Origin: Litoditis marina
Lineage: Eukaryota; Nematoda; Chromadorea; Rhabditida; Rhabditidae
Length of the DNA: 64,000 nucleotides
Reading direction: 5' to 3'
Assembly (NCBI GenBank): GCA_964036275.1
Contig: OZ038434.1
Coordinates: 30,210,425 to 30,274,424, forward strand
Under the pieces are notes generated by a model. That model had not been told where the DNA came from. It did no database searches and saw nothing but the letters and a program-made list of their open reading frames with translations. Below are positions 23,401 through 33,700 of the stretch, in pieces (the first letter of the stretch is position 1; every line of letters starts with the position of its first letter). Both the position numbers and the translations under genes were made by a program.

Positions 23401-26041
23401 CACCTCTAAACAGGCTTCCGTTCTCCATAAATTCTGTCACAAAGCCAATGCGTTTCTCGGGAGATGCTTTTTCGTACAGGTATCCGTAGAAACTCAGAAT
23501 ATTGGGGTGATGTGATAACTGAAAATATGTGCAGGTTCAAATATGGAGATTGAATATATTCGAGTTTTAGTTAGGGCTAGGAAAGCAAACTGACCAACTA
23601 CAAACACGATGAAATCGTGGTTTTCTCCGACAATTTTCAGCCAATTGGCCAGCCACTTTTGTAGTGTCCTCGACGAGAGAATGGGCAGGTCAGAGAGACG
23701 CAGACTGTCTCAACCTCTCTGCGTGTCATTGACCTGCATGCTCTCTCGTTTTTGTAGCTGGCCAAGTGCAGAAAATTGGCGCCAATCGTTTTGAGATCAC
23801 ATCAAAACGTACCTCCCAGGCTGTTTACAGGGATTTCCTTAGGAAAGTCGATTGTTCTCGTTCTAGGAGACAACGGAGATACTAATTATATTTAGTTCGC
23901 GGTGTACTCTATCCTGCAACATCGAACTACAACGCAGCGCATGTTTTAGTAGCCTAGTAGATCACGAGCGTGAATAACATTACCTTTAGAACAAACTCTA
24001 ACTCCCTTTGTTCCAATATCTCCACTCTTTGGGCGGCTACGTTTGATAGTTCCTTGAAGCTCTTCACGACAACTTTTCTGAAAAACGTTCTTCTTATAGT
24101 TTGCAGTCGTTAGGAGAAGGAATGAACGTACATTTCATTCAAACCGCTAGTCCTAACTGACCATCTTGCTGTCACAATGGGTTAGGATCAGTTTTTATAG
24201 ATCGTTCTCAGAACATGGAGCATGGGATCAAACTAAAAACACAGTCGAATAGGGCGATACACACGCCCAGTATCGGTTTTCTTCGGTAAGAGAATTCCTA
24301 TAAACAGGCTGGTACAGAAAGTTGCTCTGTAATTTGCAGGTACATAACTTTGTTGTGTTTTGATGGGTGCGTAGTTTGATCAAGGTGTTTTTCGATTGAA
24401 AATCGAAAACTGCGTAATGTATGCCAATCGAACTTCAGTCTAACACCCTCTACTCAATTCACAGTTACTTTGCTTTATTATGTGGACGACTATTTTGTAT
24501 GTTTGAGTATTGTTATCTGAAACTATATTTCGTATTTCCTTATCTTGCGTCAGACACGTTTCTATGCCATTTGAATAAAAACTATGATATGAGAAGCTGA
24601 ACAAGCTGTCAATATCAGTGTGATGTTCAAATTGAATGAACGTTCCAGTTTGCCATGAAAGCATGCCTGACTTTAGTTCATTCCGATCCTGAGATGTTTT
24701 TTTGACCAAAAACTCCGCTATATTTCAAATGATGTATCGTCTTTCACAGTTGGGGCATCTGCATGATTATGAGGAATAACGCTTGAAGAAGGAAGATCAT
24801 GTAGACCAACCTCCAATCCCAACGCTTCGGTCCTTTAAACTGCAATACATTTCTCAACTGCAGTTTAAAGGACCGATGCGTCTGGATCGGTCCACATAAT
24901 CGTCCTACTCTAATAACCACCACAAACGTGTCACAATTTGAAACAAGTTGTATGGCAGTAAACACAATGAGGTGTAATTCAGTCTGCACGCCCAACACAG
25001 GTACACAGATATCGAATAATGGGTGAAAAACGACAAGATCAAACTATAACCACTGTGGTTCAGAAGAAGGTGTACGCTCTCGCGCCAAAAAATTCCATTT
25101 TACTAGAAGTGAAATGAATTGTCACGTAAAGTTAGCATTCTAATGAGGGATCGTGAAGAAAACTTTTTGATTGCACGTTTCTGGGCTCTGTTGTGTATAA
25201 CATAGTTCACGTGAGTATGCAATTGACTAACAGTACATGGGCGATTGATTTACAATACAACTATGAACGACACCGATAACCTCGACACTTTGTCGTGAGA
25301 AATGTACAGTTTTCCAAGTCAAACAAAAACAAAAAAATGAACAAACAAGTAGAAAACGTACCCGAAACCGGGCATCCTTTTCACAATATAGATTTCACCG
25401 AAGCTACCACCATCGAAGCGTTCCAATTGGATTTCGTCTTTGAAAAACTTGGTCAGTCCCGGAATGGCGTTAACGGTTCCTGTAAAATGTTTTTGAGGTT
25501 TTCCCATCGGTTTCGTAGCTCACTACGTATGCTAGAAGATCCCGGCATATTCATCCCATCTTGCGTCTCCTCAAACATACGCTATTTCTCTGTTCTTTAC
25601 CTCCCGCGGGATGTAAGAGACCAGAAATAGTGAGGCAGAGCGAGAGACGCAGGATGAGGTGAAGGTGCTGGAACCTTCCAGCATACGTACTCTGGTAATG
25701 ATCATAGCTACCCAATTTTTCAAATTCAGTTCACTATTATGGAAATAATCCATATTTGGAAACTGTTGATCTTGACTTTTCTGTGAAAACGTGCCGAAAT
25801 AGATCAGTGCAGGTGAAATGGATTTGATGTATTTGATTATGTTTTCGGGGATAATAGATACGGCTATGCCCATGACAAAGCTAATTGGAAAGTTGTGTCA
25901 AAAACTCATTTAGTTGAAAAACGAGCGCGAAATAGTTTGATCACTTACTATAAATATTCAAGTAGAAGTAGTGACGACAATACTGACACACAGGTAACCA
26001 AAATGAGACTAACCTCTCTCCAATCTAATCAGGTTGTCCAT
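20424..26041 (-). CDS. TAK1/MOM-4-like protein kinase, kinase B
   Basis: Ten exons in phase, at the same splice positions as kinase A: 26041-26014, 25479-25362, 24077-23984, 23518-23404, 23049-22926, 22669-22586, 21929-21819, 21369-21250, 20719-20641 and 20441-20424, giving 296 residues. Motifs: FDGGSFGEI (first loop Gly again Asp), KVVVKSF, LSHHPNILSFYGYLYEKA, HRDVKPQN, CDFGLSRE, VGSIMYMAPEV, YDYKCDVYSLALTIWEMYHR. It is a close paralogue of kinase A, predicted active. Exon 3 is nine bases longer than in A. The tiny last exon encodes EIEEI in B and KIDEI in A, which supports its reality. It lies between the HGY remnant and HGY gene 2, head-to-head with the latter. Repeats fill introns 1, 2, 3, 5 and 7. 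Confidence 0.88.
21440..21530. mobile_element. remnant of GAGAGAG/GACCTGCA MITE
   Basis: AAACGCAGACAGCC ... CGTATGCTCTCTCGTCGACG matches the core of the 23625-23795 element; the ends are lost. It is in kinase B intron 7. Confidence 0.45.
22684..22813. mobile_element. GGACGATTATGTGG-family MITE (kinase B intron 5)
   Basis: It begins TTAAAGAAAGACGACTATGT and ends ACATAGTCGTCCTTCTTT. Compared with the 19212 copy it carries a small internal duplication of the GTATGTGGACC stretch. Confidence 0.75.
23625..23795. mobile_element. GAGAGAG/GACCTGCA palindromic MITE (kinase B intron 3)
   Basis: It runs from CTCCGACAATTTTCAGCCAA to CCAATCGTTTTGAG, in opposite orientation to the 14684 copy; stems around CTCGACGAGAGA and CTCTCTCG are clear. 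Confidence 0.7.
24784..24913. mobile_element. GGACGATTATGTGG-family MITE (kinase B intron 2)
   Basis: Diverged copy (TGAAGAAGGAAGATCATGTA ... CACATAATCGTCCTACTCTAA). It lies in the same intron as the copy at 19212 in kinase A, so it may be a pre-duplication insertion. Confidence 0.7.
25102..25233. mobile_element. CACGTG-ended MITE (kinase B intron 2)
   Basis: It begins ACTAGAAGTGAAATGAATTG and ends CAATTGACTAACAG, with the family's AATGAGGGATCGTG core. Confidence 0.7.
25522..25697. mobile_element. TACGTACTC/CTAGAAGATCCC MITE (kinase B intron 1)
   Basis: CACTACGTATGCTAGAAGAT ... CCAGCATACGTACTC, with the same internal CTTGCGTCTCCTCAAACATA and GAGAGACGCAGGATG stem as the kinase A copy. Same intron and same relative orientation in both paralogues. 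Confidence 0.75.
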
Positions 26042-27236
26042 TTTAGGTGAAAAGCGATACTAAACACTGTGATCAGTGTGTATGGATTTTTCTGAAAACT
26101 GATAAATTGATGATTCAGAACGTAAACAAGTGATCTGGATTCAAAACAATAGTGTAGGGTGTTCATCACGTCAAACATCATGTGAGGACGTCAAAACGTG
26201 TGCTTCCGAACGATTCCATAAAAAAAATTCAATGCACGTGCACATATGTGAAAATGCACGTGCAAATATGTGAAAACAAACATAATAAATTGAAAACGTG
26301 CGACGCAAACGTTCAGAATGGTTGACTTTCCATCACGTTCTACATGACTTCAATAACATCCAGTGTGAAAAATTGGGGGTCGGTTTGGGTGGAGTTTCCT
26401 TATCAGCAAATTTGTCGACTATGCTCTTTTTATCGAGTTGTGATTCATAGAAAAACGTTTTAAGTGATGTTTTGAAGTGAGGACAAGATGAAAAAGGTGA
26501 ACAGTAAACCAAATTTAAAACTTTTGTTGTTGCGAGGCTCTGCTTATTTCAATCTTGTTGTGTGTTACTACACCGATTTTTGACCAAAAGGTGTTCCCCC
26601 GTTCGAACCCTATGTGAAGCACAACGTGGAGATAACATAATTTCTTACATATGTCAATACATGAATGCGGTAAATGAATACTCTGTATGTATTCTGTATG
26701 TTAATATATTTACAGCTAATAGCAGAACAGTTTGTTGACAACTCGAACCCTTGTTCCACATTCAAGCTTAAATCTGTGGTTCCAACTTAATAATCGGAGA
26801 GTAAACTGAGGGAAAAACTGAAGTTAGTTGTTACGTGCACCTGGTAACGATTCCATCTAAGCTACTAGTTCGACGTATCCAAGCATTCAGAATCCACGTC
26901 GTCGTAACATGAAAACTATAAAACAAAGATCATGTCACTTCTCATAACCTGTTATCATTTGATTACGTGTTATGTGCACATATTCTATAACGACGCGCAC
27001 TTTTTTGTACAAATTCTCATTGCTCGAAAACGAGACTCTTCAGAGAGTTCTGAAACTTCGAACGCGCATTTCTTCATAACGTAAGTAAGATTATTTTTTA
27101 TAACTAATTCTGTTTTGCATTTTCGAATGTACAATCCCCTCAAGAATGATGGTTGCTACTCATCGTACAATAGGCCAGAACTGGTTATTGCATGCCGTAA
27201 CCGAGTTGGAAAAACGCCGCGCCCCAGATCGCCGTG
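26042..27236. other. intergenic between divergent kinase B and HGY gene 2
   Basis: About 1.2 kb with no exon-like segment. It contains a short direct repeat of AATGCACGTGCA(C/A)ATATGTGAAA at 26231-26275. Promoters for both genes must lie here; only the TATA box next to HGY gene 2 is recognisable. Confidence 0.6.
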
Positions 27237-27243
27237 TATAAAT
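27237..27243 (+). promoter_or_regulatory. TATA box of HGY gene 2
   Basis: TATAAAT lies 41 bases before ATG 27278, matching the arrangement of HGY gene 1. Confidence 0.7.
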
Positions 27244-27277
27244 GGGTCCCACCACGGAGGAAAGTAGACATCGAACG

Positions 27278-29433
27278 ATGAGCATCTTCAGGTATACGGT
27301 AGCAGCAGTTGTTGTTTGTGTCGCGGTCGCCAGCCCTCTGGGACACAAAAGGTGGGCAGTCTTTGTATTTTCAATCTGTTTAAGGTGATTTCAAGTTGTA
27401 TGAATAGGAATAATGAAAGTGTGTATGAACGTTCATTGAATCGTGCATTTGAAAACTGCTTTGCTTTATGCAAAATTTTCACCAATTCATTTCGAACACT
27501 GATCATGTATCTCATCATACTCAAATGATTTTTATAGCAAATATAACTGTTTTCAGCTACGGCCAAGAGCATGGAGATTCGGGTTACGGTAGCGATGCCG
27601 GTCACCACGCTAGTGACTATCACAACAAAGCTCATGGAGAGAAGGAGAAAGCACATTCTGGGTGAGATTTGTGTACAAAAATTAAGAAACCCTAGTTTTT
27701 TAACTCAAAGTTTTCTAACGTTCTACATTTCTTCTAATGCTGGAATTCGTCCAGAATGACGAAAACAAACGTATTCCTGCCAGGTTAACATGCACAATCG
27801 TGAATAAAAACGTGTTACGCCGCCGCAGATGAGATGATTGATTTGAGATTACGTTATCACGACGATAACTATAACTTTTCCTGAATGTTCACGGTATAGT
27901 TTGTGAATAGGAACGTTGAGCGGTTTTTTACAGGTACTACGGCGATAAAAAGACATCATCCCACTCGGAAGATTCTAAATCGGCCGCAAAAGCAGCGCAC
28001 GACTCCGGTGCTCACCAGGAGGGGGCGGGGTCAAAATACTCGGCAGCCAACAGCGACTTCGGAAAGGGTGAGTGAAATGAGACCAGGGACGACACGTTTT
28101 TGTTTTCAGACAACCCATTCTTCGCTTTTTACAATAATCCACATATCGAATACTTTTTGCATGTTACCAGAGTCAAATAAGTTATATTTGATGCTTCGGA
28201 AAGGATGTGCGAGATTAGTATCAGTGGACACTCTTGGGTAAACCTGTTGTATTTTGTGCCCAGAGTGTCAGCTAAGACCCTCTTGTTGTTTACTAGTTAT
28301 GGATGGCACAGTGTGATTACCAAGAAATTTTTTTTGAATTATTTCGTACAGTTCGTCTCTGACTTCAACAATTTGTGATTTGTAATCTTCATTCGGGACT
28401 TATCACAGATGTGAAAAGCAAATCGTCTGGGTTCTTCGACTACAAATTTGTGCAACCTCAATACCACAAAGAAGAATTTCATACTGACGAGAAACACGCC
28501 AGCAAGTACGGAGCCGACTCGCACGCAGAAGGCGCCAAGCAACACCATGATGGCGCATACTATGGCAAGGGATACGAGGGTTACGGTATGTTTATACTAT
28601 CATCTCTGTTTTTCGAGCAGTTGTGCAGTGCTGACACTGTTTTTACTTCGAGCAAACCCTTAACAAAAATTCTAAACACCCAGTACACAGAATCAACAGA
28701 ATGGATAGTTAACTTAGAAACACGAGTGAATGAAATAAAAACTTTTTTTTTCTGAAGTCTGTAAATCATTTGTAAACTGTACAAAATGTTATTAATCACT
28801 TTTGAAAGTGTTTCAGACAAATCTCACGACGCCCACGACAACGATTATTCTGGTTACGGAAACAATGAGGATGCCCACGCAAACAACTATGGGGACTACA
28901 ATAAAGGATACGGTAGGAATATGAACGTTAAAAAATCGGAAATCTCATTTAAGATCATCCTGATCTCACCACAAAAAAACATCGAATTGGTTACGTGAAA
29001 CGTGAATTTTTTTTTCGTCTACTTTACCTCTACGTCTCATTTTACCTATTTTACGTGTAAGTTTTTTTTTGACTTCACATTTTACCTCTAGTATGTTAGA
29101 TAGTCTTACCGGCCTAAAAACTATTACAGTAACGAAACACTGTAACATCAACACCATCAAATACTGTATGAAATACGTTTCCTGGTTTTCGGCGACTTTC
29201 CAAATTTTTTTAATTGACCCTGCCTTATATGTACCGTATAAGGTTGTACCCTTCATTACCGAAAATGTGATACATAACAACACTTAGGTAACGAGAAAGC
29301 CGGCCATTACAACAAGGGATACGAGGGTTACGGTAATGAATACGCCAAGGAGTACAGTAACCCTCGTCATTACGGATACGGTCAACCGGAATACGGACAC
29401 GCGTACGGATACGGATACAATCCATACTATTGA
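27278..29433 (+). CDS. secreted His/Gly/Tyr-rich low-complexity protein (HGY gene 2)
   Basis: Six exons of exactly the same lengths as HGY gene 1: 27278-27351, 27557-27661, 27934-28067, 28409-28585, 28817-28912 and 29288-29433; 243 residues. The signal peptide (YTVAAVVVCVAVA, then SPLGHK) has diverged strongly from its paralogue, whereas exons 4 and 6 are nearly identical even at silent positions. Same motif order: GHHASDYHNKAHGEK, AHDSGAHQEG, ASKYGADSHAEGAKQHHDGA, GYGNNEDAHANNYGDYNKGY, YGYGYNPYY. No cysteine. AATAAA follows at 29457. Introns lack the MITE seen in gene 1. It is co-directional with HGY gene 1 and head-to-head with kinase B, with no kinase downstream. The function is unknown to me; the composition suggests an extracellular structural or sticky protein. 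Confidence 0.9.
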
Positions 29434-29456
29434 TTCATCGATTCATGCTGTTTGTG

Positions 29457-29462
29457 AATAAA
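29457..29462 (+). terminator. polyadenylation signal of HGY gene 2
   Basis: AATAAA lies 24 bases past the stop codon. Confidence 0.75.
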
Positions 29463-30777
29463 CACATACTTTTGAACTCTCTGTTGTTGTCCTAAAAGGT
29501 TTCCATACCTGACGATTCATGTTTTTTGTTTGTTTTCACAACCCTTGACAACCCTGGCTACAAGCGTGGAAAGAAGTTCCAATTAAAACTTTGAAACAAA
29601 CATGTATTCAATTATTGAATTCGAGAGAAAAGTTGAAACATTAGTCAAATGTACAGTGATGTAAAACACTATGGCAGAGGCCAACCTATTCAGGTAGATA
29701 CCAACTGTGAGATCCCAACCTTCGTCTCCTTAATGTCTTGACACATTAATGTTACGCTTTTTTCGCAGCATGTCATAGTCAATAGACACAGGATGGGACA
29801 GATTTTAAAGCTTGAAAGATACAATGTAGTTTGATTTCGAATACACAAGAACCATTTTCAGCCGAAAAGCAGCGGGATCAAACGGGATCAAATGAGGGGA
29901 AGGGAAGGATACACGGTATGGGGTTTTGTGGAAAATGCGAATGGCTTGGTGCCGGGATATTATCAGATTATGTATTCTGCTCACGTTTACGTGGAGAACG
30001 AGAATCGTTAATGCAACCAATTCAATCTACCATTTGATTTGCATAATGCAAACTTTCAAATTTTGACGCGTGTTTTCCCGTTTTCATCATTCTTCTTTTC
30101 CTTTTTGTGACTATTCACTTCAGCACATAAAAATATAAATTCGAGTATAGTTTTAATTTGATTCAATAATATACCCAAATATGTTAACAATCACCTCCAG
30201 TTGTAACATACAACCCATACACGCACTATTATTGATTCGATTCCAATCAAGATTCTTCGATAAGATAACCAATTGAACAATAGATACTCATGTTACGTCA
30301 AAATCAAGAAATGGAAACCAAAATAGGTGCAATTATAGTTTCATGCAGTGCTTTTCATCCGTATTTTGGTTTGCTGGTCAGACTGATCAAACTACAATTG
30401 GAAGTTTACTACTGTTGTAACTTTTAAGTGATGCTGTATTTTCTGTTAATTGTTTGTCTGTGTATATTTCCATTTTTCGAAGTTTCTGCTTTGAGCCGTA
30501 TTTTCTATGCACTTTCATCTCTCAGGTGTGTGTTGTCACAAGTACACAAGTTTCCGAATCCGAACAACTCATATGTTTTGCTTCTTTCGATTTGCTTCAG
30601 AAAAACCAATGAATCAACGCTGTAGTTTTATGTAAGCTTGTTAAAACTGCTACATGTCTCTGTATCTCAAAACGTAGTCTGAATTTTCCAGTACATTCAA
30701 TTATTGTCATTTTTCCCACAATCCTCATATAATTGAATAAGTCAGTAATGTTTTTATATTTTCAGTTCTGTTACTAA
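29463..30777. other. intergenic before the molybdenum cofactor sulfurase
   Basis: No exon-like sequence is seen. A half element GATCAAACTACAA lies near 30387. TTATATTTTCAG at 30754-30765, followed 12 bases later by the ATG, is a likely spliced-leader acceptor or 5'-UTR intron acceptor. Confidence 0.5.
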
Positions 30778-33700
30778 ATGGTGTACCTGGATCATGCGGG
30801 CGCCGCTCTTCCCTCGAGAAGGCAACTACAAGAAATTAATTCTATGACGTCGTCATTGATGCTATCTAACCCCCATTCTCACCATTCTACTAGTAGAATC
30901 ACCAGGAGCATTGTCGAAAACGCCAGACAGAGGTGATTTCTGCTTTCTTTTATTGATTTTCATTTTATTTCCGAAGTTTTGGTCCGTTTTGTGGCGAGTT
31001 TTAACATCGCGACTAATATACAGTTATTACATCTTCACAACTAACCCTAATTTTCATGATTATTCAGTAATTGTAGTAAATTTTTAATTTTTCGTAGTTT
31101 GTACATGTGATGTGATTGATGGTTTCACGTTTACGGCCCTACCATCGATAACTTTCACGTTGAGTTATATTAGTATTTTTAGAGTTCTCAGTTTTTTGAA
31201 ACGTTTTTCAGAGTTCTCGACCATTTCAACACAACCGCAAATGAATACGCAGTAGTTTTCACAGCCAACACAACACATTCTCTGAAAATTGTCGCCGAAA
31301 ATTTCGTATTCGAGGAGAAAAAGAGAAGTTCATGTGAGATTTCTCCTGAACTAAAACCAGGTAAGTCTCCGTTCAATGTAGTTATTGTTCTTTGCTACTT
31401 ATATATAATTTTGTACTTTTATCTGATTGTTGTACTCTTAACACACCATTCCATTCAATCTGAAGCAGAAAAGTTGCTGAAACCGTAGCAGAAGTAACAG
31501 TGTACATGCTATTTTCCTCTGATGTATTTGTAGTTTGATCGTGCTGAATAACAGTCGTAACCGGTGGTGTTTGTACTGATCAAACTACAAAGTCTCTCAA
31601 AGCTGTCATACAACTACTTTTCAGGCCCGTGTTTCGCCTACTTGCTTGATTCTCACAATTCTATTGTTGGACTGCGAGAAATTGTTCGGTGTAAAGTTCG
31701 TTTCTCCTTTTCTTTTCCAAAAAACACAGTAGAAAAACATTTCACAAACATTAGTGTTAAGTTTGATGGCTTTCGATAATTAAAAGTTTCGAATTTGAAT
31801 AACTTGGTCGTCTGGCTTTTGATATCTACGCTCCAACACTACGGAAGAGTGTGAGGGGGTATTCCAGTATCCTAGTATGGTCGTCGTCAACGGGGAGGCC
31901 AAAGGGTACTGCTTATCGCAATTTCTATCAAATCATTATTCGACCATTCATCATTCCAGACAGATCATGTGACTTGTTTACTTGATCTACCGGAATCGAT
32001 TCCAAGAACGATTGGTTCGCTTTTTATGATGACGGCTGCCAGTAACTTCAACGGCAGAAAGTACGACCTACGAGCTGTAAAGGAGTTTCAGGACCAAGGT
32101 GGGCGTGATTGAACGAACTTGAACAAAAACCCCTATGAAAGTTTCAACATACTAGAAGTAAATGGAATAGTCACGTGAACTTTTCATTGTAATGAGGCAT
32201 CGTGCACTTTGTCATTGCACATTTCTGAGTTCTGCGGTCTTTGACATGCTTCACGTGAAGCTGCAATTGATTAACAGGTGCTACTATTGGACACTATAGG
32301 GTTTGATCTTTCCATGTCATGGAATGCCTAGAGGTGTTTATCTAACGTTGTCACTGTCTTGTAGTTTCAACCCGTTTTTTCAATCGAAATTGGTGAAATA
32401 TGCATCAATATTCGAGATCAAACTACAACACATTTGGTCACTGTCTTTACATCAACCGAAAAGCCTAGAACAGAGAGTGGTGACGGGGTGGTGTGCATAA
32501 ACAAACCGTTTCGACTCGGAAGATGTTTTCAAGTTGTATTTTTTAGTAATTTTGGAAAAAGTCATGTTTTGAATGTGAGTATTTGAGTAATAAAGTGTGT
32601 ATATTCTAGAACTATTTTTCAGGCTGGTCAGTATGTTTGGATGCGGCGTCATTGGTTTCCACTTGTCTACTTGATCTCAACCAGATTCAACCGGATTTTG
32701 TCGCTATATCTTTTTATAAGATGTTCGGTTACCCTACTGGACTCGGAGCTCTCCTCATCAAAAAAGGTAGAAACGGCAACAGACCCAGTAAATCCGGCAT
32801 CGTTGTTGAATAGTCGCCAGCTGATGAGAGAGTGTGTAGACCAAAGATACGCAGACGAGCTGACTTGTCAAACACAACCCCTCATCAAGCTTGTACGGTG
32901 TCCACACCGGTTTGATGAACGTTTCTTAGGTTGTTTGTTCGCGATGTTGCTTTTATGTGCCGTTTATTGTAGTTTGAACGCAGTTCGCTATTATTGATGT
33001 GTATGCGAATCAAACTACAACTCAGTCACATTTGTCTCAGATAGTCAGCAAACAGACAAAAATACTTTTTTGAAACTTTTTCGATATTTTCATATGTTAT
33101 TATAGTAACCACTTTTCAGATTCAATCGATAAACTGAACAAAGTACATTTCTCTGGAGGAACAGTTGCCTCGGCCTTGCCCTCTACGTTTGTTTCGCATC
33201 AGAGAAGTCGAATTGAAGATAGGTAGGTCAAACTACCTTTTGAAGTTTTAACAAACACGTTTAGAGTCTAATATGGCAATATGAGGTTTGATTCTACCTA
33301 GGAACACAGCCAAAACCGTGTGAACTATGTGTGCAACTCACCGGACTCGAACTACAATATCAGTAGAAGGTGGCAGAAGGGTGTGTACCTTCGCATGGTA
33401 AATAGTTAATTGGGTTCGGAGTCTGCATGTGTTACACGGTATTTTCTGAACCGCCAGTTTTTTAGCCAAGAGGTGAAGAAATCTTGTTCGCAATTTTCAC
33501 TTGTAATGTTGGTTTACCCTAAAGTTTGTTCCGAATACGTTACAGATTTGAAGACGGAACCGTTAATTACTACGCGATAGCTGCACTACAGAAAGGATTT
33601 GACGACTTGGAAAATTATGGTGAGAAACGAATTCACAGCTTATTTTCTCAAATTTCGTAATGTCTATTTTTTGTAATTATTGTTCTCCTCGTTTTCCGTA

